Assembly: GCA_018817905.1 (NCBI GenBank)
Contig: JAHISS010000068.1
Coordinates: forward strand, 1 to 35,749
From: Nanobdellota archaeon
GTDB lineage: Archaea; Nanobdellota; Nanobdellia; Pacearchaeales; GW2011-AR1
Reading direction: 5' to 3'
Length of the DNA: 35,749 bases
Shown: positions 16,590-24,432 of the stretch, in pieces
Layout of the letters: every line of letters begins with the position of its first letter
Position numbering within the stretch: the first letter of the stretch is position 1
The notes under the pieces: model-generated
The model's database searches: none
What the model saw: only the letters and a program-made list of their open reading frames with translations
What the model was told of the DNA's origin: nothing
Program-made: the position numbers and the translations under genes

Positions 16590-18371
16590 CTACTCAACAA
16601 CACTCTTAACCCTTCTAACCCCAGCACTCACCGACTCTTCCTTCAAAATCTTAAACTTCCCAATATCTTTCGTGTTGCGAACATGCGGTCCGGTACAAAT
16701 CTCCTTACTAAAATATCCTTTCTCCTCGTCAGGCTCAACAACAGTGTAAACCGAAACAACGTCAGGATACTTCGCCCCGAACTCTCCCTGCGCACCTGCC
16801 TCAAACGCCTCTTGCAATGGAACTTCCTCCCTCTTCACTTCCAAACCCCGCGAAATTTTCTCGTTAACTAAATCTTCAACCGCTTGTCTCTCTTCATCCG
16901 TCAACTTTCTCTCAAAAGAAAAATCAAACCTTGACCTCGCAGGGGTAATATTCGAACCCTTCTGCTTAACATCTGCATTCAAAACTCTCTTCAATGCCTC
17001 CACCAACAAATGCGTCGCAGTGTGCAACTTCTTCGTCTGCTCCGAATCATCAGCCAAACCTGACTTAAACTGCCCTGCAGAAGAAGTCCTAGACAAATCC
17101 TGATGTTTCTTAAACTCCTCATTGTATTCTTCCAAATCAACCTTCGCCCCTCGTTCGTTAGCCAACTCGACAGTCATCTCAATCGGAAAACCAAAACTCT
17201 GGAACAAAAGAAACGCCTCCCTTCCAGAAATAATCTCATCCTTCGCAACCTTCTCAAACATCTTCAACCCTTTTTCCAACGTCTGCCTAAATCTTTTCTC
17301 CTCCTCTTCCAACTCTGCATAAATAAACTTATGATTCCTATGCAATTCCTGATAATCTGGATAAATCGGGAGAACCGTCTTCGCAACGTTAACAGTAAAA
17401 TCTCCTTCGATTCCCAAAATTTTCCCATAACGAATCGCTCTTCTAATCAATCTTCTAAGAACATAACCCTGCCCTAAGTTCGAAGGATTCACACCTCGTT
17501 CATCCCCAAGAATAAAAACCGCCGCCTTAATGTGGTCAGCAATAATCCTAAACTCCTTCTTGTTATCTTCATATTTCTTCCCACTCAACAACTCAATCTC
17601 CTCAATAATCGGCCAAAACATCGGGGTCTTATAATTATCATCCAGCCCAAGCAAAACCGCAATCGTCCTCTCAACTCCCATTCCGGTATCAACATTCTTT
17701 TGCGAAAGACTTTCATACCTTCCTTCCTTCGTCCGATTATACTGCATAAAAACATCATTCCAAATCTCGACCCAATTTTTATCTTCAGAATCAAACTTCT
17801 CCGGCAACACCTCTTCTGGACCAATCCAATAAAACATTTCTGTGTCTGGTCCGCACGGTCCTGTCTCTCCAGCAGGCCCCCACCAATTTTCCGACTTAGA
17901 AAGAAAAACAATTCTTTCCTCTGGAATTCCCAACGATTTCCAAATCTCTGCACTTTCTCCATCTCGCGGAGCAGTTTCATCTCCAGCGAAACACGAAACA
18001 GCCAACCTCTCAACAGGAATCTCCAAAACCCTCGTCAAAAACTCAAAAGAAAACTCAATCGCATCTTTCTTCCAATAATCCCCAAGCGACCAATTCCCAA
18101 GCATCTCAAAAAAAGTATGATGCGTCTCATTTCCAACCTCGTCTATATCTCCGGTCCGAATGCACTTCTGCGCGTTCACCAACCGCCGACCATAAGGATG
18201 CCTCTGGCCCTGCAAGTAAGAAACAAGCGGATGCATTCCTGCAGTCGTAAAAAGCACAGTCGGATCATTTTCAGGAATCAGCGACGCCGATGGAATCTCA
18301 TGATGCTTCTTCGACTTAAAAAACTCAACATACGCCTTGATTAATTCCCAGCGGGTTTTTATTTTAACCAT
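16590..18371 (-). CDS. alaS: Alanyl-tRNA synthetase, short form lacking the C-Ala domain
   Basis: About 593 residues from the ATG at 18371; a TTG six nt upstream is less likely because the TATA box (tatataaaat, centre about 18396) is 25 nt from the ATG. The class II catalytic core is intact (HHEIPSASLIPENDPTVLFT; ETGPCGPDTEM). The editing domain carries the zinc/editing set H450, H454, C559, H563 (HTATH, CTGPH). The protein stops right after SAGVRRVKSVVE, so the oligomerisation/C-Ala (DHHA1) domain is missing; usual bacterial and archaeal enzymes are about 850-950 residues. The short form and the wording FTTAGMHPLVSYL and EMLGNWSLGDY match my knowledge of Patescibacteria (CPR) AlaRS, suggesting interdomain transfer. 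Confidence 0.95.
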   Translation of the reverse strand: MVKIKTRWELIKAYVEFFKSKKHHEIPSASLIPENDPTVLFTTAGMHPLVSYLQGQRHPYGRRLVNAQKCIRTGDIDEVGNETHHTFFEMLGNWSLGDYWKKDAIEFSFEFLTRVLEIPVERLAVSCFAGDETAPRDGESAEIWKSLGIPEERIVFLSKSENWWGPAGETGPCGPDTEMFYWIGPEEVLPEKFDSEDKNWVEIWNDVFMQYNRTKEGRYESLSQKNVDTGMGVERTIAVLLGLDDNYKTPMFWPIIEEIELLSGKKYEDNKKEFRIIADHIKAAVFILGDERGVNPSNLGQGYVLRRLIRRAIRYGKILGIEGDFTVNVAKTVLPIYPDYQELHRNHKFIYAELEEEEKRFRQTLEKGLKMFEKVAKDEIISGREAFLLFQSFGFPIEMTVELANERGAKVDLEEYNEEFKKHQDLSRTSSAGQFKSGLADDSEQTKKLHTATHLLVEALKRVLNADVKQKGSNITPARSRFDFSFERKLTDEERQAVEDLVNEKISRGLEVKREEVPLQEAFEAGAQGEFGAKYPDVVSVYTVVEPDEEKGYFSKEICTGPHVRNTKDIGKFKILKEESVSAGVRRVKSVVE

Positions 18372-18402
18372 GACCAATCAAAAAATAGGTTGTATATAAA
18401 AT
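18372..18402 (-). promoter_or_regulatory. alaS promoter
   Basis: TATA box tatataaaat at about 18392-18401, centred 25 nt upstream of the ATG at 18371. It lies within the decayed remainder of a protease-family leader (18416-18436), so alaS appears to use a promoter downstream of that relic. Confidence 0.6.
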
Positions 18403-18415
18403 TATTCCTTAAATG

Positions 18416-18465
18416 CTAAACAACCTCTTTCCTCATCCCTTAACGAACTTTTAGAATTATAAAAA
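18416..18465 (-). pseudogene. Vestigial protease-family leader and promoter
   Basis: The minus strand from 18436 reads ATG AGG AAA GAG GTT GTT TAG, that is MRKEVV then stop, identical to the first six residues of the three exported proteases. Upstream, the sequence aligns with the promoters of the proteases at 16498 and 32244, including a TATA-like attataaaaaa about 24 nt before the ATG. This is the start of a lost fourth family member, or a copied promoter-leader module. Confidence 0.65.
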
Positions 18466-18469
18466 ACTT

Positions 18470-18771
18470 CTAGCCCATTCTCTTAACAGACTCCTTCTTT
18501 ATCAAATCCCTTTTTTCCTCTGAAACAGAAAACAAAATTTTCTCAATCATTCTTTCTGAAATAGTGAAAACATAATTCATCTTTATAACGCTATCTTTAA
18601 TCGCGCCCTCCTTCTTCAGCAAGGGCACTCCCTTCATCTTTAAATTAGATGTAATGCCTGCACTACCACATTTCCCAACTCCTCGAAAAGAACCAAAGCA
18701 GGCCTCTTCTTTATTTCAAAAGTGTCAGCATACTGAACAGAAGCAAGAACAACTTCCCCAAACTTATGCAT
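18470..18771 (-). pseudogene. PemK/MazF-like toxin with a frameshift
   Basis: From the ATG at 18771 the frame reads MHKFGEVVLASVQYAD, then KKRPALVLFEELGNVVV (typical MazF/PemK beta strands). It then breaks near 18660 and would stop at 18640. Shifting frame by one base restores GITSNLKMKGVPLL, KMNYVFTISERMIEKIL and an end at 18470, about 100 residues in all, the normal size for this endoribonuclease family. One missing base therefore splits the gene. The start overlaps the antitoxin stop by 8 nt, the usual coupling of toxin-antitoxin pairs. It is a pseudogene unless the deletion is a sequencing error. Confidence 0.75.
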
Positions 18772-18988
18772 CTTCCCAAGCCCCTTCTTCTTTATTATCC
18801 CACAGCTCTTTCATTTTCTCCTGTTGTATCTTATGCAAAAATTCGTCATACTGATTACTTTGCTTGACTTTAACAAAGATAGAAATCATCTTCTCTATCA
18901 ATTCATTGTAAGTCTGCTTAGGATACTCCTTCGTCTTTTTCAGCATCCCAATTATTTTCTTATCCAGCAAAACAGTTGATTGAATCAT
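18764..18988 (-). CDS. Antitoxin of a MazEF/PemIK-like pair
   Basis: The 74-residue protein has an N-terminal strand and helix (MIQSTVLLDKKIIGML, KKTKEYPKQTYNELIEKMI), as in archaeal ribbon-helix-helix or MazE-like antitoxins, and an acidic, amphipathic C-terminal tail (FLHKIQQEKMKELWDNKEEG) of the kind that wraps the toxin. It is directly upstream of the toxin reading frame, with an 8-nt overlap. It remains intact although the toxin is frameshifted. Upstream are three phased TATATA-containing repeats. Confidence 0.75.
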   Translation of the reverse strand: MIQSTVLLDKKIIGMLKKTKEYPKQTYNELIEKMISIFVKVKQSNQYDEFLHKIQQEKMKELWDNKEEGAWEDA

Positions 18989-19036
18989 TCTATTTACTCT
19001 CTATATAACAACTATATACAAACTATATAACCGTTC
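18989..19036 (-). promoter_or_regulatory. Toxin-antitoxin promoter with three phased TATA-like repeats
   Basis: Three ctatata/actatata units occur at about 19000-19010, 19010-19020 and 19021-19030, about 10-11 bp apart, one helical turn. The middle one is 27 nt from the antitoxin ATG, the spacing used elsewhere here. The phasing could offer operator half-sites for the antitoxin. The stretch lies between the antitoxin start and the stop of the subtilase gene. Confidence 0.45.
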
Positions 19037-19417
19037 CTACTCAAAAAACTTTTTCAACCAATCCCAAAACCCTTCACCTTCAGGAGAAAGCGCCATCTTT
19101 TCTTTTTCAATAAAACCTCCACCGCCACGCTCAGGAACTGGTTCTCTTTGAGGCACTTCTCTTAAGATTCTTCCTTTATCTTCTTCACAACAATAATATC
19201 TAGGATAACCTTCATCAGCACACTCGTCTCCAGAAGCCAATATCACATCACAATCCTCGGGCAACATACATTCCCCACCTAATTCACTACATGTTAAAGG
19301 AGAAGTTCGAACACAACACTGATATTCTAAACCATATTCTTGCTCACACCAAGCGTCTCCTTCTGGCACAGGGTCTTGGCCGCAGCCATCGCTGCGGCAT
19401 TGGTATTGTGGTTCGCA
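19037..19417 (-). repeat. Shared C-terminal cassette, copy 2 (on subtilase)
   Basis: Same twelve-cysteine pattern, linker and tail as copies 1 and 3, but attached to a subtilisin-type catalytic domain and a LamG domain. The linker is slightly shorter (381 nt). Confidence 0.85.
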
Positions 19418-22400
19418 AGTGGATGATTGACATTTTCCCGCACTGCTTGCTTCATATATCCTCTGAATCTCATTCTGAGAAAGGACACTGTTATACAAAG
19501 AAACTTCGTCAATTAAACCGTCAAAATAAAGAGTGCTAGGGGATGGAGTTCCGCCAATAAACAAGGGCTCGTCGTCTACTAAAATCGGAACATTAATCTG
19601 TCCGATACTCGATAATCCAGCAATCTCTCCATTAATATACAGATTACCCTCGCCAGTTAATTCGTCGTACGTACACGCAACATGATTCCACGCTTCTAAA
19701 TTCAAAAGAATTTCACCACTACCTGCAACCTCCAACAAGCCAGCAGAAGTTTCAAAATAACAGAATAAATCTTCTTCTGGGTAATCATCAATAAACATGC
19801 CATAAGAATAATCTTTTAAGACAACAGTCCCCTCACCAGTAAAATTATTTGATTTTATCCATGCTTCAATTGTCACAGAAGTAACATCTAAATTGTCCGC
19901 ATCCGGAATTTCTACGTAATCATCATAACTGTTGAAAGAAAATGCCTGTTCAGCCCTGCCTTCTGCAAAACCCACACCACCCTTTAATTCTCCATCATTC
20001 TCATCTACAACATCTTCTGCATTTCCTTCTCCAGGCCACCAACTTACTATTCCAAAAGATACGGAGGCGCATTCAAACAAAGCATTATAATTAACTCTTA
20101 AGAAAGCAGGATTGTAATCATTCATATCATCAACCCAAAGCGTATTTGTTTTATCCAGATCAATAACTTCATCAGAAATATCATGTCCTTCTCTAACTCC
20201 GAACGTGGTAAATCCTTCCCTGTTCAAGAAGTTTAGTCCTTCATCATTTAGAACAATTTTACTCTCTTCGCCTAACGCCATCTCTGATAAATACAAATTT
20301 TCAGACAAGAGAACTGGATTATCCACTGTGCCACATTGATTGAAATCTTCGCCAGAAAGAAATAGGGGTGATTGCTGTGTAGACTCTACGGCAGATATGT
20401 AATGATTCCCGTCATCATCATCTGATTCGATGGAAATAGGAAAAACAACAAGTTCGGTTGAGCTTATAGTCATTTCATCAATTAATTGAGAGGTGTCAAA
20501 AGATAGAAACAGCCTACTCGCCTTAATAATCTCTAAAGTTTGATCTCTCATAACTCCCACTTCAAATATATTTTGTGCGTCTCCCTGCCCTGCATCATGA
20601 ACACTATCCCAATCATCTACGTCGTTTGTAGTTTTCCGAATGCTACCACTTCCTAAAAAATTGTGCATTATTTCTAAACTGCACGTTCCGTCTAAATTAT
20701 AACTTCCCCCATAATTACAGACAAATTGACTGCATTCGCTAACATCTAACTGACACCCAGCACTACAATTCAAAATGCCCCCGGCATGTCCTAAACTCTC
20801 GCAAGTTTCACCATTAAAATAAATTCCATCGCATTCTTCCCCAAATTCAATTATCCCGTTACCACAATTAGAGTTCTGAACCAATATCATAGACATATCT
20901 TCACTTGACATTCCATCAATATCATAACCTATTAACTTCAAATAATAAAGATCATTTTCATAAGATATAGAATCAAACAGATGGATGGTTTCGTCTTCCT
21001 TCTGATTTGTAGAAATTGAAATCAGGTACCACTCATTTATCAAAGGGACAAATTCGCTGAAATTTGATTCTTCACTAAACTCAAAAGTGTCTAAATAAAT
21101 ATCATCCATCTCTAACGCTTTCTCTAAACTTCCTTTCCAAGTCTCTCCCTGTAGAAACCCGCTCAATTCACTTTCAGTAATTAAATCTAAATCGATAGCA
21201 GATCTAAAAAATCCCTTGCTTACATACAACTCATAATGATCAAAACTATCAGCCATGGCGGTGCCAATTATTTCTTCCTGCCCAACAATTATCCCGCCAG
21301 TCTCGACAATCGAAATAGGTGGCTTTTCAGAGAATACAGAATTCAATGCATCAATCCTCCCGTAACCTTCACGGTTTGGAGAAATATAGACTGTATGTTC
21401 AATAGCTCCTTCCCTTAAGCTGTGTTGTATTTCTCTTGGAGACCAGCCAGGATGTGCTTGTTTTATTAAAGCCACTAAACCAGATACATGTGGTGTAGAC
21501 ATTGAGGTGCCTGACTTGTACTCATATTCTCCTTCTCGGCATAGATTAAAATCATCGCTATAAGGAACTGCTGCGCAAATCATTACCCCATGAGCAGTAA
21601 CATCAGGTTTTACAATCCCAAAACTCTCTCCAAAAATCGGACCTTTTGATGATGATTGTGCTAAAAAATCGTTTTTGTCAGAGTTTCCAACAACGATTAT
21701 TTCTTTTGACATTGGACTGCCAATAGTCATAGCAGACTCACCACTATTACCTGCAGAAGTAACTGCAACAACTCCGACCTGAACAGAGTTGTCAAAAGCA
21801 TTCGACAAAATATCGTTAGGACCGCATATGCCGCTATACCCTCCAAAATAAACACAAGGCATGCCTGCACTCATACTAATAATATCGAGGTGATCAGAGA
21901 AACCCCCATCTTGGTTAGGATCAACACTCCAATCAACCGCTCTCAAAATGGTGTCTGTAAAAGTATGGCGACTCGAAACTGAGACTTTCAATGCATAAAT
22001 TTTCGCACCTGGAGCAACACCATTAAACCCTTCATTTTCTTCAACAAGGCCATTGCCATCCCAGTCACCCTTCCCCGCCGCTATAGAAGCAACATGAGTT
22101 CCATGCTCACCGCCAGCCATTGGATCAGGATCATCATCACCAAAATCCCACCCCCCAACAACCTTCTCACAATCCCCTGCCAAAAATTCTTCCGTTGTGC
22201 AGTTCCCTAAATCCGGATGGGTGTAATCAACCCCAGTATCAATAATACCAATTGTAATACCTTCTCCCGTAAGATTTCTCCCGAAATTATCTTGCATCTG
22301 CCAAACGTCATCTGCGTTTATCAAAGGAACAGACTCATTCAAATTAAACTCCAACGGATAGTTCGGAACAATACGCAATACTTCGGGCTGGTTTTTCAAA

Positions 22401-22789
22401 TAGTTTAGTTCTGCTTTGGTCACATCTTTAATGAAGATTGCATTCAAGACATTCTTAACAGCTCCCACAGTTTTCCCTTTTTCGGAAAATCTGCTTAATT
22501 TAGTTCTGAAAGAATTCTGTTCCGCTTCAATCGTATTTCTTTGCTGTACCAGTTTTGATTCGACGTTTATCTCTCTGGATTTTTCAAGTGAAACTTTTTT
22601 TTCTATAACGCTCTGCTCCCTAAGCTGCACGATATATTCTGCATTGCTGCTGCTTTCGAGAACCGTGCCCTCTCTTGCAGAATATTTTATCTTAGGAAAA
22701 AACATCTCGTTATCTAAAGAATATTCCAACCCTGCAAAAACTGCGACAAACAAAATAATCAAAACAATCCCAACAACCTCTTTCCTCAT
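19037..22789 (-). CDS. Giant exported subtilisin-like (S8) protease with LamG domain
   Basis: 1250 residues. The shared leader MRKEVVGIVLIILFVAVFAG is followed by an I9-type propeptide (about 50-145, ending VLRIVPNYPLE). The subtilase domain (about 170-475) has D184 (IIDTGVD), H229 (GGEHGTHVA), oxyanion N348 (SAGNSG) and S429 (SGTSMSTPH), all intact. Downstream are a Cys-rich CGNG..GEECDG repeat (about 640), an unrecognised beta-rich part, a LamG domain (about 905-1117) and the shared cassette (from about 1125: twelve cysteines, linker, FWDWLKKFFE). Its ATG abuts the stop of the upstream coiled-coil gene, so unlike its two relatives it is inside an operon and lacks the family promoter. The leader DNA differs from that at 16498 by about one base in 68, implying recent copying. 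Confidence 0.93.
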   Translation of the reverse strand: MRKEVVGIVLIILFVAVFAGLEYSLDNEMFFPKIKYSAREGTVLESSSNAEYIVQLREQSVIEKKVSLEKSREINVESKLVQQRNTIEAEQNSFRTKLSRFSEKGKTVGAVKNVLNAIFIKDVTKAELNYLKNQPEVLRIVPNYPLEFNLNESVPLINADDVWQMQDNFGRNLTGEGITIGIIDTGVDYTHPDLGNCTTEEFLAGDCEKVVGGWDFGDDDPDPMAGGEHGTHVASIAAGKGDWDGNGLVEENEGFNGVAPGAKIYALKVSVSSRHTFTDTILRAVDWSVDPNQDGGFSDHLDIISMSAGMPCVYFGGYSGICGPNDILSNAFDNSVQVGVVAVTSAGNSGESAMTIGSPMSKEIIVVGNSDKNDFLAQSSSKGPIFGESFGIVKPDVTAHGVMICAAVPYSDDFNLCREGEYEYKSGTSMSTPHVSGLVALIKQAHPGWSPREIQHSLREGAIEHTVYISPNREGYGRIDALNSVFSEKPPISIVETGGIIVGQEEIIGTAMADSFDHYELYVSKGFFRSAIDLDLITESELSGFLQGETWKGSLEKALEMDDIYLDTFEFSEESNFSEFVPLINEWYLISISTNQKEDETIHLFDSISYENDLYYLKLIGYDIDGMSSEDMSMILVQNSNCGNGIIEFGEECDGIYFNGETCESLGHAGGILNCSAGCQLDVSECSQFVCNYGGSYNLDGTCSLEIMHNFLGSGSIRKTTNDVDDWDSVHDAGQGDAQNIFEVGVMRDQTLEIIKASRLFLSFDTSQLIDEMTISSTELVVFPISIESDDDDGNHYISAVESTQQSPLFLSGEDFNQCGTVDNPVLLSENLYLSEMALGEESKIVLNDEGLNFLNREGFTTFGVREGHDISDEVIDLDKTNTLWVDDMNDYNPAFLRVNYNALFECASVSFGIVSWWPGEGNAEDVVDENDGELKGGVGFAEGRAEQAFSFNSYDDYVEIPDADNLDVTSVTIEAWIKSNNFTGEGTVVLKDYSYGMFIDDYPEEDLFCYFETSAGLLEVAGSGEILLNLEAWNHVACTYDELTGEGNLYINGEIAGLSSIGQINVPILVDDEPLFIGGTPSPSTLYFDGLIDEVSLYNSVLSQNEIQRIYEASSAGKCQSSTCEPQYQCRSDGCGQDPVPEGDAWCEQEYGLEYQCCVRTSPLTCSELGGECMLPEDCDVILASGDECADEGYPRYYCCEEDKGRILREVPQREPVPERGGGGFIEKEKMALSPEGEGFWDWLKKFFE

Positions 22790-23122
22790 TTATTCCTCTC
22801 TCAACTTCTCCAGCTTCTCCCTAACTCTTTCAATTTCTTCCTTTAAGCTTAACTTCTTTTCTTTCTTCTTCCCACCCTTAACAACTTTCTCTCTAGTTCC
22901 GTATTCTGTTTTTGGCAGAACTTTCTCCAACTTCGCAATCAACTCAAGTGTGCCTTCTACCTTGCTTTTCAAAGCAACTTTCAAAACAAGCTCCTCATTT
23001 CTCAGCGTTTTGTAATCCCTAAAACTCTGCACCAAATTCAAAAGCTCCAACTGCGATTGCAGTAAATGCTTCGCCCCGTAAAATTTTTCCGACGAAGAAA
23101 GTTTCACAAACTCAGATTTCAT
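22790..23122 (-). CDS. Small coiled-coil protein upstream of subtilase
   Basis: The 110-residue soluble protein is almost wholly helical, with an acidic/basic helical body (KHLLQSQLELLNLVQSFRDY), a Lys-rich linker (KVVKGGKKKEKK) and a final coiled coil (LSLKEEIERVREKLEKLREE). AGGAGAG precedes the ATG, a usable Shine-Dalgarno. The stop is directly followed by the subtilase ATG, so they are co-transcribed. Dispersed repeat copy D separates it from the related-context gene at 23282. Family unknown; a partner of the 200-aa coiled-coil protein is plausible. Confidence 0.7.
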   Translation of the reverse strand: MKSEFVKLSSSEKFYGAKHLLQSQLELLNLVQSFRDYKTLRNEELVLKVALKSKVEGTLELIAKLEKVLPKTEYGTREKVVKGGKKKEKKLSLKEEIERVREKLEKLREE

Positions 23123-23169
23123 CTTTCTCTCCTTGAAACAAAAAAGGCTTCTGAAGTTAAAAAATAATC

Positions 23170-23262
23170 ATTATCTAATCTGACGGTTCGGTTGTGTAAT
23201 AATCTTAAGGCAGGGGGGCAGCAAGCTGCAGAAATTTCTTCTCGATTAAACATAAATCTTGG
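23170..23262 (+). repeat. Dispersed intergenic repeat, copy D (shortened)
   Basis: Plus-strand sequence shares with copy B the core gtaataatcttaaggc plus a G-run, cagaaatttctt and cgattaaac. The first half of the element is mostly absent and the small ORF of copies A-C is interrupted by stops. It lies between two minus-strand genes, so here it is antisense to the operon. Confidence 0.6.
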
Positions 23263-23281
23263 GTTTGTTTGTAATAACATT

Positions 23282-23884
23282 CTACTCCACCTTTTCAAAA
23301 ATACTCTCTGAAACAATTTTAATCCTTCCCTTAATATGCGCCAAATCTTTTTCCCACGAAGCAAGTTCTTGTTCTTCCCGAAGTTTTGTCTCCCTAATCT
23401 TCTGCACAACTTCGTCAATCTCCTCCAGCCTCTCAGAAATTTCCCTCAAAGTTTTCCGCGCGCTATGAAATTTATCAATCCTCACAAAAATATCTGCCGG
23501 ACGTGCTGTCTGCACATTTGTCCTCGGCGGTTCAACAACATATCTCTGCTCAACAGGTTCATCTTCTTCAATTTCTTCCACCTCATGATGCTCCAACTCC
23601 CTATGCTTTAGAGGATTAACAGGATGCCACTCATCCATTTCAATAACATTAACATCTCTCGACTCATGCCCAATTATCTCCTCAGGTTCTTTATCCTCAA
23701 CTGCTTCCTTTATCGCAACTCGCGAAAACTGATTATGCGACGGAGAATCGGGAAACTTCGGCAAAGCGCTTTTCTCATTATCGTCGTCATATTCTGACCC
23801 GCCAAACTTCGCCCTCATCGAAGAACCTGGCAACGGCGGCAAATCCGGCAATTTCTCTTCTTCCTCTTTTTTTCTAAAAATCAT
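23282..23884 (-). CDS. Coiled-coil protein with LPPLPG motif (FlaC/E-like layout)
   Basis: About 200 residues from the ATG at 23884. A start at 23914 would lie inside the TATA box (actataaa, centre about 23917), so it is rejected. It begins with the proline motif LPDLPPLPG, then a disordered acidic middle, the segment FVRIDKFHSARKTLREISERL, and a C-terminal coiled coil (EEIDEVVQKIRETKLREEQ onward). This layout recalls DPANN proteins that I associate with archaellum/pilus accessory FlaC/FlaE-type factors, but the assignment is weak. The motif is shared with the pilus ATPase. First gene of the group leading to the subtilase. Confidence 0.7.
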   Translation of the reverse strand: MIFRKKEEEEKLPDLPPLPGSSMRAKFGGSEYDDDNEKSALPKFPDSPSHNQFSRVAIKEAVEDKEPEEIIGHESRDVNVIEMDEWHPVNPLKHRELEHHEVEEIEEDEPVEQRYVVEPPRTNVQTARPADIFVRIDKFHSARKTLREISERLEEIDEVVQKIRETKLREEQELASWEKDLAHIKGRIKIVSESIFEKVE

Positions 23885-24004
23885 TTCAACCTCGCAACTC
23901 AAAAGCAATTGCACTATAAAAAGTTATCTTTCAATTAATCCCAACACAACAAAAGATTAAGTCAAATAGCTTCAACAAGACAGCAGCCATCCAGTTACCC
24001 CTCC

Positions 24005-24095
24005 ACCCCCACAAATCCAACTAATCCAGTATTATCCAAAACTCAATTAATACCACATCTGATTGGTTTTATTATTAATCTATGATCTGGTTGAA
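24005..24095 (+). repeat. Dispersed intergenic repeat, degenerate copy E
   Basis: Aligned by eye to copy B on the plus strand: atctgattggttttatt then attaatct matches atctgattctggtttat then gataatct. The G-rich stretch is lost. Homology is weaker than among A, B and D. Confidence 0.4.
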
Positions 24096-24169
24096 AGTGA
24101 AACTATTTTCTAAATGATTTTATAATTTATATACGACAAGTTATCCCAGCCCACCCAATTCTAACCAAC

Positions 24170-24255
24170 CCAAACATTATCCACAAATCCAACCAGCGTT
24201 ATGCTCCCGATTGATTTTATTATTAATTCTGGGGGGTGGAAATTATTTAAGCTAT
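24170..24255 (+). repeat. Dispersed intergenic repeat, degenerate copy F
   Basis: Has cccgattgattttattatta, then attctggggggtggaaatta, in the same order as copy B (catctgattctggtttat, then gcgggggtggcattta). Tandem with copy E, about 160 nt apart, and also recognisably similar to E (both contain acaaatccaac and attttattattaat-type cores). Confidence 0.4.
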
Positions 24256-24432
24256 TCTTCTAAAAATAATTAATATCCCCTCCATCCTCGCGTGTTCCTC
24301 TGACATAATAACATTCACAAAAATATTGACCGCAGAATGATAAACAATTTTGCTATTTACCTGATTGTAACAAAAAATTCGTGCCTTGCACAAAACAAAA
24401 AGCTTTTTAACTAACTTTTCTCAAAATGATAT

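Larger units (their letters stand above)
23885..24432. other. 548-nt gene-free region
   Basis: No convincing ORF was found on either strand. It contains the TATA box of the 200-aa coiled-coil gene (about 23913-23920), two degenerate copies of the dispersed repeat (E about 24005-24095 and F about 24170-24255), an inverted repeat attaata/tattaat inside copy E, and the TFE promoter (ctttttaact, centre about 24408). Confidence 0.6.

Noticed and set aside
17532..18344. 270-codon plus-strand ORF opposite alaS
   Set aside because: Antisense to a well-conserved enzyme, with no promoter and no recognisable fold.
19379..19400. GC-rich hairpin (ccgcagc/gctgcgg) in cassette copy 2, also present in copy 3
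   Set aside because: Lost in copy 1 without compensating changes, so it follows from the protein coding (CRSDGCGQD) rather than RNA structure.
23119..23418. 99-codon minus-strand ORF spanning repeat copy D
   Set aside because: Overlaps the end of the coiled-coil gene in another frame, and the repeat is homologous to non-coding copies E and F.
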